From assembly GCF_937952055.1 (NCBI RefSeq), contig NZ_CALFYO010000033.1, positions 260,688 through 324,687 on the forward strand: 64,000 nucleotides of DNA, given 5' to 3'. The position numbers and the translations under genes are program-made. Shown here piece after piece: positions 38,201 to 45,672 of the stretch (its first letter is position 1; each line of letters opens with the position of its first letter). This DNA is from an uncultured Piscinibacter sp. Its GTDB lineage: Bacteria; Pseudomonadota; Gammaproteobacteria; Burkholderiales; Burkholderiaceae_C. The notes beneath the pieces were generated by a model. The model was given only the letters and a program-made list of their open reading frames with translations. It was not told where the DNA came from and ran no database searches.

Positions 38201-38550
38201 AGGTCACGCCGACGCTGCAGCAGATGGACCCGGGCTCCGACTTCATCCGCGAGCTCAACGCCAGCCCGGATCCCGGCATCCCGTACACCATTCTCGCCGG
38301 CAACGTCGACGAGTACCGCGAGCCGACCGACGACGTGTTCGCCAAGCTGGTGGCCAAGCTCGGCCAGAGCGTGGTGTTCGATGCGCTGTTCGCGATGAAG
38401 GCCAACGACATCGCCGTCAGCATCGACAGCATCACGCGCATCGGCGCCACGCGGGCCAAGGTGCCGGCGGCGCAGCAGGTGGCGTGCCACCATCTCAACT
38501 ATTTCGTCTCGGCCGCGGGGCAGAAGGCGCTCCAGACCGTGGCCTGGTAG
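35278..38550 (+). CDS. Caspase-like protease fused to an alpha/beta-hydrolase (lipase-like) domain
   Basis: A 1090-residue fusion. Residues 1-265 are a caspase-family domain (ALLIGINDY start, His83 in YCGHGAQ, Cys144 in LDSCHSGSGT). The middle 530 residues include a beta-rich DUF4384-like stretch around 500-650 (LHCVLLHFSADYGIQVL). From about 825 there is a PGAP1/lipase-type alpha/beta hydrolase: oxyanion loop VLLMVHGIIGD, nucleophile Ser in LLVHSMGGLVSRWF (about residue 900), a candidate Asp near 1010 (GNVDEYRE) and a candidate His near 1070 (CHHLNYF). All catalytic positions appear intact. It may act on membrane lipids after proteolytic or ligand activation. No signal peptide. Confidence 0.9.
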   Translation: MTSQVRALLIGINDYTPPVRPLGGCVNDVERLHGWLKSSVGPRLAAEVLTNGDATRANVLKLFREHLGRAEAGDVVLVHYCGHGAQSGSAAEFLEFYPDGLDEGLVLADSRAPGGHDLADKELALLIAELSRKDVHLSFILDSCHSGSGTRSVDAFAGFQSRLTLGDTATARPLETYLDGAYRLRRAKGQALRPPPGRHMLLAACNRGQEAKESIARRSGVFSMTLVDVLEASGGNLSYADLFVRCRSAVRQLAKDQDPQFEPIGGFDAWSGFLGGAAGSRALRHSVFFDGPAGAWKVDAGAIHGLGDAPDRAIGLALYDEKDQSRAAGTAHTIEIGAQSSIVMFDGNETPPADARFRAALTSMPAAPLLIYCDADAARRGALQQALDDAAAGAAGAPLGGSGVVLSGDRDGLRHGLLERDGALVIVQLDAGAELGRERIQRGDVAGALARLRPTMNTIAQWERLLSLRNRASQIADDAIEFVLAEALAGGGEFVHEDGSATLECSLQGGEWQEVRARVRMRNRSGRPLHCVLLHFSADYGIQVLANDPVPSGDAWITLYGDSSEHSFFLDEAPDGEGMVEALERFKLLVSSEPVDSFHFEQEGLGPRTRGIGVRKSQKPRQQDWLIKDLRVRIVPRIDAIGAQAWASADGAITIKPHRRLRASLNLASARPATRGPGEDLAFVAAFEGAGLAVATLSNSRSAAGAPSVIELTGIQGEESLAAEPLEIEVRQALADDETLLTFAWDGRHVIPCGQVVRDGDLTRVTINAIPDAPSDRRSLGGSLKLYFFKTYLKQTDLNRLRWIDYKSDGRWAYREDGLPGKVAAAKRVLLMVHGIIGDTESMAAGAPQIGLHEKFDLVLTYDYENLSTPIGETARTLKRQLAEIGLQAGDDKHLTLLVHSMGGLVSRWFIEREGGNEIVDHLVMCGTPNNGSPFGRIDGARKILGVLLGLAANYAPPLLPFTAPVLMLLNRTQKVTPTLQQMDPGSDFIRELNASPDPGIPYTILAGNVDEYREPTDDVFAKLVAKLGQSVVFDALFAMKANDIAVSIDSITRIGATRAKVPAAQQVACHHLNYFVSAAGQKALQTVAW

Positions 38551-38556
38551 CCGGCG

Positions 38557-38679
38557 ATGGACATCCCGGTGCGGGAATCGGTCGCGGCCGAGGCTCTGCA
38601 GCAGTTCGGCGTCGCGTTCACGCTGGACCAACACGCTCGCGACGAGGCGCAGCACCCGCCCCTGACCTTCAGGCACTGA
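38557..38679 (+). CDS. Small ORF between caspase-lipase and MBL-fold genes
   Basis: A 40-codon frame, MDIPVRESVAAEALQQFGVA at the N-terminus, filling nearly all of the 133-bp gap: 6 bp after the caspase-lipase stop and 4 bp before the next ATG. Composition is similar to real genes in the area. No family is recognisable. It could be a real small protein, a linker remnant of a once-fused gene, or chance. Confidence 0.4.
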   Translation: MDIPVRESVAAEALQQFGVAFTLDQHARDEAQHPPLTFRH

Positions 38680-38683
38680 CCGG

Positions 38684-39772
38684 ATGACCGCCCCCGATCT
38701 CCTCTTCGAAGCGCTGCCCGCCGGCTACGGCGATGCGCTGCTGGTCACCTGCAGCGTCGACGGCCGGCCGTGGCGGATGCTGGTCGACACCGGGCCCGAC
38801 GAGAGCTGGCCGATGCTGCGCACGCGGCTCGCGGCAGTCCCGCTCGGTGCGGACGGCAAGCGGCGGATCGACCTCGCCGTGATCAGCCACATCGACCACG
38901 ACCACATCGGCGCTACGAGGCAGCTTTTCGACGACCGCGAACTCGGCCTCGACTTCGGCGACGTCTGGTTCAATGCGCCACCGACCCGCGGCGTCGCGGA
39001 AGGTGCCGCGCTGGCAACGCTGCTGCGCGCGACTGGCCGGGCGCTGCCGTGGAACCTGGCATGGCACGGCGGACTTGCCGTCACGCCAGTCGAGCGCCCA
39101 TTCGTCGAAGTGCCCGCCGGGCCGCATGCGCCGAAACTGACCCTGCTGTCGCCGACGGCCAAGGGGCTCGAGACGCTGTTCGCCGTCTGGGAGCGCGAGC
39201 TGGCAAAGCTCGGCCGGCGCCCGCGGGTCCGGCCGCGGCACGCCTCACGCGGACTCGTGCAGCCGGGCGTCGCCGAACTCGCGGACCGCAAGACGCCGCT
39301 GGACCGAGCGCCGGCCAACGGCTCGTCGATCGCACTACTGCTCGAACATGCCGGCGCCTCGCTGCTGCTCGCCGCCGATGCGCACGCGCCGGTGCTCGTC
39401 GCGGCGCTCGAGGCGCTGGCCGCGCACCGCGGCCAACCATTGCCGCTGCCGGTGGACGTGTTCAAGCTCAGCCACCACGGAAGCCGCGCGAACATCACGA
39501 CGGCGCTGCTGCGCACGGTGCGTGCACAGCACTACGTTGTCAGCACCAACGGCGCGATGTTCGACCACCCGGACGAGGAGGCGATCGCCCGCACGGTGTG
39601 CGAGGGCCCGGGCGGCCACACGATCTGGTTCAACCATGCGAATGAGCACTCGGCGCGCTGGGCGGCGACGCCGCTGAACGCGTGGCGCTGCAGCGTCGTC
39701 GAGCCCGAAGCCCCGGGCGGCGTGCGGCTGGAGGCGCGTGGCGGCCGCTGGCGTGCCACGGCGGCCGCGTGA
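38684..39772 (+). CDS. Metallo-beta-lactamase-fold hydrolase, ComEC C-terminal-like
   Basis: A 362-residue soluble MBL-fold protein. The metal motif is SHIDHDHIGA (His69, Asp71, Asp73, His74), of the SHxDxDHxGG type seen in ComEC/Rec2 and related nucleases or phosphodiesterases. Later ligands fall in LLLAADAHAP and KLSHHGSRAN (HHGS, about residue 265), followed by YVVSTNGAMFDHP. Stand-alone ComEC-like MBL proteins are frequent partners of caspase-like and other conflict-type proteins. The likely activity is phosphodiester or nucleic-acid hydrolysis, but this is not proven. It probably shares a transcript with the caspase-lipase gene. Confidence 0.88.
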   Translation: MTAPDLLFEALPAGYGDALLVTCSVDGRPWRMLVDTGPDESWPMLRTRLAAVPLGADGKRRIDLAVISHIDHDHIGATRQLFDDRELGLDFGDVWFNAPPTRGVAEGAALATLLRATGRALPWNLAWHGGLAVTPVERPFVEVPAGPHAPKLTLLSPTAKGLETLFAVWERELAKLGRRPRVRPRHASRGLVQPGVAELADRKTPLDRAPANGSSIALLLEHAGASLLLAADAHAPVLVAALEALAAHRGQPLPLPVDVFKLSHHGSRANITTALLRTVRAQHYVVSTNGAMFDHPDEEAIARTVCEGPGGHTIWFNHANEHSARWAATPLNAWRCSVVEPEAPGGVRLEARGGRWRATAAA

Positions 39773-39826
39773 ACGAACGACGACCGACACTGTTCCCACC
39801 ACGAGACAACACAGGAGAGCACGACC

Positions 39827-40891
39827 ATGGCAACGAAGGCGAAGAAGGCCCCGGCGAAGAAGGCCCCGGCGAAGAAGGCAGCAGCGAAGAAGGCAGCCGC
39901 GAAGAAGGCAGCCGCGAAGAAGGCAGCAGCGAAAAAGGCCCCGGCAAAGAAGGCTCCGGCAAAGAAGGCCCCGGCGAAGAAGGCGGCAGCGAAGAAGGCA
40001 CCCGCGAAGAAGGCCCCGGCGAAGAAGGCCCCGGCGAAGAAGGCGGCCCGCAAGGTGGCCGCCAAGAAGGTCACTGCGAAGAAGGTTGCAGCCAAGAAGG
40101 TCGCCCCGAAGAAGGTCATCGCCGGGAAGACGCCCGCCGCGCGCAAGGCGCCGACGAAGCGAGCACCGCGCAAGACCCTTGCCGGCCTGGGCTACGACCC
40201 GGCGCGCCAGCTGGAGAAGCTTTCGCCCCCGGACGAGTTTGCCAGCAGAGGTGCCAGCGACAGTGTCGACGTCAATACCGTGCTCGGCGAGTTCTTCGCG
40301 ATGCGCCGCGACGAACCGCTCACCGAAGAGCGCGCCGCGGAAGCCGCGCAGGAACTCGGCATCGAGGTGGCCGCGCTGAAGGCGATCGCGAAGGTCGAGT
40401 CCGGCGGTGCGGGATTCGACGCCCAGGGTCGGCCGAAGATCCTCTACGAGCGCCAGGTCTTCGCGCGCTGCTGCTCGCCCAAGGGACGCTTCAACGCCGA
40501 GCATCCCGACATCTCGGCGCCTACCGGCTACGGCCGCGGCAACTATGGCAGCCCCGACTCGCAGTGGACCAAGCTTGCGCGCGCGTTCCAGCTCGACCAA
40601 GACGCCGCACTGAAGGCCTGCTCGTGGGGCACCTTTCAGATCCTCGGCGAGAACTACAAGAGCAGTGGCTTCCCCGACGTGCGCTCGTTCGTCGCCGAAA
40701 TGTTCGCGTCGCCCGCCGGGCACCTGCGCGCGCTGGTTCGCTTCATCCGTGCCAACCCATTGATCCACCGGGGCCTGAAGAACCGCAAGTGGGACGACGT
40801 CGCCCGGGGCTACAACGGACCGGGCTACAAGGAGTTCAGCTACGACACGAAGATGGCCCAGGCCTACGCGCAGTTCGCCGCCAAGGGCTGA
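39827..40891 (+). CDS. Histone-H1-like AAKKAP-repeat tail fused to an N-acetylmuramidase domain
   Basis: A 354-residue two-part protein. Residues 2-107 consist of tandem AAKKA/PAKKA units grading into AAKKV variants, the composition of bacterial histone H1-like and AlgP proteins. Residues about 120-354 form a muramidase (DUF3380) domain: AIAKVESGGAGF with catalytic Glu191, GRPKILYERQVF, HPDISAPTGYG, ACSWGTFQILGENY and WDDVARGYNGPGY. The domain normally cleaves peptidoglycan and is common in phage endolysins. There is no signal peptide; the polycationic tail may bind DNA, RNA or anionic wall polymers. Last gene of the cassette, 54 bp after the MBL gene. Confidence 0.9.
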   Translation: MATKAKKAPAKKAPAKKAAAKKAAAKKAAAKKAAAKKAPAKKAPAKKAPAKKAAAKKAPAKKAPAKKAPAKKAARKVAAKKVTAKKVAAKKVAPKKVIAGKTPAARKAPTKRAPRKTLAGLGYDPARQLEKLSPPDEFASRGASDSVDVNTVLGEFFAMRRDEPLTEERAAEAAQELGIEVAALKAIAKVESGGAGFDAQGRPKILYERQVFARCCSPKGRFNAEHPDISAPTGYGRGNYGSPDSQWTKLARAFQLDQDAALKACSWGTFQILGENYKSSGFPDVRSFVAEMFASPAGHLRALVRFIRANPLIHRGLKNRKWDDVARGYNGPGYKEFSYDTKMAQAYAQFAAKG

Positions 40892-41719
40892 GACCCGCCG
40901 GCGCCGCTCGATCGACGACGCACGGAGCGCACCGCCGAAATGCCGTGATCGAGACCGTGCGGCGGGGGTGCCGCCTTGTCGGGGGCAAGTCGCTTCGGAG
41001 CGGACGACAAGCGTTCCCACCCGCGGGTTTGCCGTGGACCACGACCATCCTTTCGCTCGGGAGGTTGTTGCCCTTTCCACGCCATGGCGGTTCGCGAGGC
41101 GGCTACCGGGTCGGGCTGGTGACGCTGCTCTGGGGTCAGGCGAGGGCCGGCCTGACCAACAGCACTGAGCCGGGTGAGCAGCGCAGGCGCATGCAGGTGG
41201 AGACCAACGCCACATAGTGCGAGCTGGCAGACAACGAATGCGGCCGACTTGTCTTGACCGGCTCGGCGGTTGCGGTGCCGTTCGCCGACGCGCTCGCAGC
41301 AAGCATCGTTGTGCCCGAGATGCTCAAGCGCGCGATCGGCCGCTACTACCTGAGCGAGTCGAAAACTCGGGCTTGTTTGCTGGGATTGCAGTCGCCAACC
41401 AGATCAGGCACTGCTCAGGTGCGACGTCTCCGCGGTCTGCGAACGGCGCCCGCGCAATCGCTGGGGTAGCTCTGCGTGGCATCGAACTTGCGCGACAACA
41501 GGGCCACCGCTTTGCGGCTGTGGCACCGGACAGGATCTGCACCCTTTGGGGCCCGTCGAATGGGCCTGACCCGAATGACGGAGATGCGGCGTAGATCAGT
41601 CCTCGAGCCCGGGACCCGCCACTGACCGCTAACGCTGCGAAGCAGTCTGCGGACACTTGGCCATCCGATCTGCGGACTCGTGCAGGTTTCGCGCTCACTG
41701 AAACGACCCTCACCGTGCG
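40892..41719. other. Gene-poor right flank of the caspase cassette
   Basis: About 830 bp. A plus-strand open stretch from 41218 to 41469 (reading CELADNECGRLVLTG, then FADALAASIVVPEMLKRAIG) has plausible composition but no ATG and no recognisable family; it may be a remnant. The rest is short, broken frames without an RNA gene. Confidence 0.45.
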
Positions 41720-42280
41720 TCAGGCAAGTTCTTCGATCGCGCCGACGGTTCGGTCGAGCTCGTCCACGATCGCGGTGCGGCCGTGGGACACGAAGGCCCG
41801 AACCAGCGCGCGGTAGTACCACAGCGAACCCTCCTTGCCGGCCCTGAAGCGCGTCCACAGCGATGGCCCTTGCACGCGCAGGTCGGCGAGGATCGATCGC
41901 GCGTTGTGCAGCTTGTCGGAGGCCGACACGAGCCGTACCGACCGCGACGCCTGGGCCAGATGCGCCAGGTACGCTTCCTTGCGCGGCCTCCAGTCCGGCT
42001 TGGGCTCCTCGTAGGAATCGGTGCACCCCTCGACGATGTCGGCCACCGCCTCACCGAACCGTGCGCGGATCAAGGCCAGCGTCGGCTTGCCGCCGGCGTC
42101 TTCGACTGCATCGTGCAACAAGGCCGCGATGGCTTCGTCCTCATTCGCCCCGTGCTCGAGCGCGAGGCTGGACACGGCGATCAGGTGCGACACGTAGGGA
42201 ATCATCGTTCCCTTGCGGAACTGCCCGTCGTGCAGCTTCCTGGCGAGCTGCAGGGCATCGGCATATCGCTGGGTCAGCAT
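41720..42280 (-). CDS. HD-domain hydrolase of the RelA/SpoT (ppGpp hydrolase) type
   Basis: A 186-residue single-domain protein. The HD-type sites of RSH hydrolases are visible: the N-terminal RKLHDGQFRKGTMIPYVSHL, ALLHDAVEDAGG with the HD and ED motifs, and ASDKLHNARSIL. These match small alarmone hydrolases or MESH1-like enzymes, which cleave (p)ppGpp or NADPH, but substrate cannot be assigned from sequence. The ATG at 42280 overlaps the end of the upstream small gene by 7 bases, so the pair is co-translated. Both are divergent from the VWA operon. Confidence 0.85.
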   Translation of the reverse strand: MLTQRYADALQLARKLHDGQFRKGTMIPYVSHLIAVSSLALEHGANEDEAIAALLHDAVEDAGGKPTLALIRARFGEAVADIVEGCTDSYEEPKPDWRPRKEAYLAHLAQASRSVRLVSASDKLHNARSILADLRVQGPSLWTRFRAGKEGSLWYYRALVRAFVSHGRTAIVDELDRTVGAIEELA

Positions 42281-42540
42281 GAGGCGCCTCCCTGCTTGGC
42301 CTTGCGGATGGCGCGATCGGCAATGCTCTCCGGAAGATCCGGGTTTTCCGACAGGAACTCGCGATTGAGCAACAGGCTCGTGATGAGCTTGTCCGCCGGA
42401 TCGCGGGTCCGTTCCACCAGCTCGCTTGCACTCAGCCGCCGGTGGGGCGGAACGCCCTCGTCGATCTCTCGCTGCCGAAGGGCCTGCATGCGAAGAAGGT
42501 GCTTTGCCGCCGCCACCAGGCGGGCCGGGCTTGCTGCCAT
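42274..42540 (-). CDS. Hypothetical small protein upstream of the HD hydrolase
   Basis: An 88-residue, helical, charged protein (LVAAAKHLLRMQALRQREID, then a segment ending AIRKAKQGG). No family recognised. The start at ATG 42540 is well supported by AAAGGAG 7 bases upstream; a longer frame lacks a ribosome site. Its stop lies inside the first codons of the HD hydrolase, suggesting translational coupling and a functional link such as a partner or regulator. Confidence 0.65.
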   Translation of the reverse strand: MAASPARLVAAAKHLLRMQALRQREIDEGVPPHRRLSASELVERTRDPADKLITSLLLNREFLSENPDLPESIADRAIRKAKQGGASC

Positions 42541-42659
42541 GAGTCGCTCCTTTCTTGGACATCCAAACAAGTCTGAACACCGCCATCCTGGCATCCAGAT
42601 GGCTCATGCCATGAGCCACCCACCTCCGATACTGAATCACCCAACCCAGGAGGTGCCCC

Positions 42660-44006
42660 ATGACCCAGACCATTCCCGTGCCCGCCGCCTTGTCCACCCG
42701 TGTGCTCCTCCAGCCGCTGCGAGCCGGCCTGGTCGAAGGGCAGGACACCACCGTCGATGTGCTCGTGCGCGTGCAGGCGCCCGACGCGCCCGCAGGGCAG
42801 TTCCCCGACCGTGCGCCGCACGCCCTGGCGCTCGTGATCGACAAGTCCGGCTCGATGGCCGGCCAGCCGCTGGCCGAGGCCATCCGCTGCGCGCGCATGG
42901 TGGTCGACCGCCTGCGCCCCGTGGACAGCGTCTCTCTGGTCGAGTTCGACGACTGCGTGCGCCGGCTCTGGCCTGCCGTGCCGCGTGGCGACGGGACGGC
43001 GTTGCACCGGGCGCTGGACGGTGTCCACGACGGTGGCTCGACCGATCTGCACGGCGGCTGGCGCGAGGGCGCGGAGACGCTGGCCGATGTGGCCGGCAGC
43101 GGGCTCAAGCGCGTGGTGCTGCTGTCCGACGGAGCGGCCAACCAGGGGCTGCAGGACCCGCGAGCCATCGCGACTCAATGCAGCGAGTTCGCTGCCCGCG
43201 GCATCACCACCAGCACCTACGGGCTGGGCAACCACTTCAACGAGGAGCTGATGGTGGCGATGGCCCGCGCCGGCGCGGGCAACAGCTACTACGGCGACAC
43301 CGCCGAGGACCTGGCGGAGCCGTTCCAGCGCGAGCTCGATCTGCTGGGCAACCTGTGCCTGAGTGATCTCCAGATCAGCCTCCAGGCGCCCGCCGGCGTG
43401 CAGACCGAGATGCTCAACGACCTGCCGCGAACCGCGGCGGGGTGGCGACTCGCGGATCTGGCGTGGGGCGCCGAAGCCTGGGCCGTGGTGCGCGTGCGGG
43501 TCCCCGCGTCCCAGGCATCTACGATCGGTTCGTCGGTCTCGGTCCTGAAGGTGCGGGTCGCAGGCCTGGAGTCCGACGGGACGGCCATCGATCTGGAGCG
43601 CGTCGGGCTGACCTTGCCCGTGCTGACCTTCGCCGATTGGGCGCGTTTGCCCGAGGATCCGCTGGTCGCGCAGCGGCTGGCGGAGATCGAGGCGTCGGCC
43701 GTGCTGCAGCAGATGCGCCATGCCGCAGGGCAGGGCGACTGGTCGTCAGTCGACCGCATGCTGGAGGATGCACAGCGGCGCTTCGGCGGCCACGAATGGC
43801 TGGCAGCGGTGCTGGAGTCGATGAAGCAGACTGCCGCCAGCCGTTCGCGCGAGCGGCTGCGCAAGGAGGCGCTGTATTCCGCGAGCAGCATGAACTACCG
43901 GCTCAGCGACAAGGACGAGCAGATCCACTTCTCGGCGGTCGACGAATCGACCTCCAAGCCGTCGTATCTTCGGCGCAAGCCCACGCAGGGGAAAGGTCGG
44001 CAGTGA
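42660..44006 (+). CDS. VWA (von Willebrand factor A) domain protein
   Basis: A 448-residue cytoplasmic protein without signal peptide. The VWA domain spans about residues 55-230 with a complete MIDAS: DKSGSM (DxSxS), the Thr/Ser in GGSTDLHGG and the Asp in LLSDGAANQG. The layout resembles bacterial VWA proteins such as YfbK, with a beta-sandwich following the domain and a helical C-terminus. VWA domains bind metal-dependent protein partners. The next gene starts inside its stop codon (GTGA), so the two products are probably made in fixed ratio and interact. Confidence 0.88.
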   Translation: MTQTIPVPAALSTRVLLQPLRAGLVEGQDTTVDVLVRVQAPDAPAGQFPDRAPHALALVIDKSGSMAGQPLAEAIRCARMVVDRLRPVDSVSLVEFDDCVRRLWPAVPRGDGTALHRALDGVHDGGSTDLHGGWREGAETLADVAGSGLKRVVLLSDGAANQGLQDPRAIATQCSEFAARGITTSTYGLGNHFNEELMVAMARAGAGNSYYGDTAEDLAEPFQRELDLLGNLCLSDLQISLQAPAGVQTEMLNDLPRTAAGWRLADLAWGAEAWAVVRVRVPASQASTIGSSVSVLKVRVAGLESDGTAIDLERVGLTLPVLTFADWARLPEDPLVAQRLAEIEASAVLQQMRHAAGQGDWSSVDRMLEDAQRRFGGHEWLAAVLESMKQTAASRSRERLRKEALYSASSMNYRLSDKDEQIHFSAVDESTSKPSYLRRKPTQGKGRQ

Positions 44007-45019
44007 CGGACTGGTTCGAACGCATCACCGGCTTCAAGGAAGCGGACTACGAGGCCACGCGCGCCAGGCTCGCCGTCGAGGACGGCCGGCTCGTGTCGGA
44101 CGCTCACGACCGGCGGTACGCGGTCGGTCGGCTCGAACTGCCGAGCCTGGCCGACCTGCGCGCTCGGGCGTCGGCCTTGCTTCAGTGCGCAGCACGAACG
44201 AAGCTGCGGGCGGTCATCGGCGACGTCCGCGCCCTGCACCGCGACCCCGTCCATGCCGGAGCGCTCTTCCAGGTGGCCTCGCAGTTCAACCTGCTCGAGA
44301 TGACCGGCCCGTCGGTGAGCCCGGAAGAGGGCGTGACGCGCTACATGCACGACCGCACCCAGGGGCCGGCCTGCGCCATCGCGGCGGGTGCCGCCACGAT
44401 TTACCGCAACTACCTGGTGCCGATCGGCAGTGAGCAGGGGCAGACGCGGCAGCGGCAACTCGACGCGCTGGCGCCGCTGGGCGAGGCCTTGTCGGCCGCG
44501 CTGCGCCGGCCCGTGCGCTCGTTGTGGACGATGCGCAATGGCTATGCGTTGTGCACGCCGGAGGGTCTGGCGGCCATCGGCGACATGCTGGGGCGCGCCG
44601 ATGAAGCCACTCGCGACGGGCTGCGGTCGCGGCTGCGCATCGGCCTGCATCATGACGTCGAGGTCACGGACGCCGATCCAGCACAGGCGCAGTTCGTCAC
44701 GCAGGCGTTCTGCTCCGCCTTGCCCGTGGCGTATACGACCATCGCGCCGGCCATCTGGAAGCCGTTCGCCATGCTGGTGCTGGAGGCGGCTTACGAGGCC
44801 ACGCTGCTGGCAGCGGCGATCCGCTCGGCGCAGGGGCAGCCGCGCACCGTGTTCCTGACCAGCCTCGGGGTCGGCGCCTTCGGCAATGACGAGGCGTGGA
44901 TCGATGCTGCACTCGAGCGTGCGCTGCGGCGGGTCGATCACGCGGGGCTGGACGTGGCGATCTTCAGCCACGGCTCGCTGCGCAGCGGGTTGCACAGGCT
45001 GGTCGAGCGCTTCCAGTGA
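44003..45019 (+). CDS. Conserved hypothetical protein, possibly macrodomain-like
   Basis: A 338-residue protein. Conserved-looking blocks are VIGDVRALHRDPVHAGALFQ, ASQFNLLEM, TQGPACAIAAGAATIYRNY, and a late FLTSLGVGAFGND. GDV near the start, AxGAA in the middle and a glycine-rich GVGAFGN loop near the end are arranged as in ADP-ribose-binding macrodomains. I infer this fold, but cannot confirm it. GTG 44003 overlaps the VWA stop as GTGA. If it is a macrodomain, it would link the VWA/HD neighbourhood to nucleotide-derived signalling or ADP-ribosylation. Confidence 0.6.
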   Translation: MTDWFERITGFKEADYEATRARLAVEDGRLVSDAHDRRYAVGRLELPSLADLRARASALLQCAARTKLRAVIGDVRALHRDPVHAGALFQVASQFNLLEMTGPSVSPEEGVTRYMHDRTQGPACAIAAGAATIYRNYLVPIGSEQGQTRQRQLDALAPLGEALSAALRRPVRSLWTMRNGYALCTPEGLAAIGDMLGRADEATRDGLRSRLRIGLHHDVEVTDADPAQAQFVTQAFCSALPVAYTTIAPAIWKPFAMLVLEAAYEATLLAAAIRSAQGQPRTVFLTSLGVGAFGNDEAWIDAALERALRRVDHAGLDVAIFSHGSLRSGLHRLVERFQ

Positions 45020-45672
45020 GCGGGAGTTTCGCAGCAGAGCCAGCAGAGCCAGCAGAGCCAGCAGAGCCAGCAGAGCCAGCAGAGCGTGCACGCGATATCC
45101 AGCCTTGGGGCGATGGGCCGCCAAGCGCGCTAACGCGAAGGACTGCTTGCGTTGCAGAACGGACGAAGAACATTCTCGAATCGAGCTTCAGCGACTGATC
45201 GGGGCGGGGCTACACCAGCCGTTTGGAAGGATCTCAGCACCTGTGGCCGTCGGATCAATCATCCGAGGGTCAACTTTGATGCCGATGCCTCCTCGACGCT
45301 TCCCAGTCCGCCACGCTCTTGGGTCCGGCGTCGCGGTTTCGGTGACACGAATGCGGCGATTGCAGTCCGTAGGTCACGACCACCGAACTCAAGGTGTCGA
45401 TCCCATCGCTACCGTTCAGAGGCCTGACCAGGGCTCACACGGCTGACCGAACCTGGAATCGCGGCTGGCGCTCGGGGTGTGGCCGCCTACCCCCCAACAA
45501 CTGCTCGCTCGCCAAAGGCCGCGGCTTCGGTCCGTCCACCCACCCGGTCGAGCCCACGCCGAGAATCGTTGCCCTGGTCTCGGTGCCCCCGACGTGGCTG
45601 CAGGGATGGGGCCGTGGGCCGACAATACGTGGCCCGGCTACAAAGCCCCGGTGACCGACCTGCTTCGTTCCG
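45020..45672. other. Gap between macro-like gene and proQ
   Basis: About 650 bp. It begins with a 9-bp tandem repeat tract just after the stop codon, listed separately. The rest has short inconsistent frames with no recognised gene or RNA. Confidence 0.5.
45033..45086. repeat. 9-bp tandem repeat (AGCAGAGCC)
   Basis: Five perfect copies of AGCAGAGCC are followed by a sixth with one mismatch, starting 13 bases after the stop of the macro-like gene. The unit length is a multiple of three, so length changes would not shift a frame, but no credible coding frame runs through it. Such short repeats expand and contract by slippage. Confidence 0.9.

Noticed and set aside
30800..40891. Gasdermin-like pore protein as partner of the caspases
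   Set aside because: I looked for a 250-300-residue beta-rich gasdermin-type gene next to the caspases and found none; the effectors present are a lipase-like domain and a muramidase.
39335..41302. Long minus-strand open frame with Leu/Arg-rich repeats opposite the histone-like muramidase
   Set aside because: It is the antisense of the AAKKAP repeats and of the MBL gene; high G+C removes stop codons on the complementary strand. No ribosome site or family similarity.
41218..41469. Possible small gene in the right flank of the caspase cassette
   Set aside because: There is no ATG or ribosome site and no recognised family; described only as a possible remnant.
45033..45086. Possible CRISPR-like or coding repeat
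   Set aside because: The unit is 9 bp with no spacers, so it is a simple tandem repeat. Frames through it (AEP or AGS repeats) have no start or ribosome site and no flanking domain.
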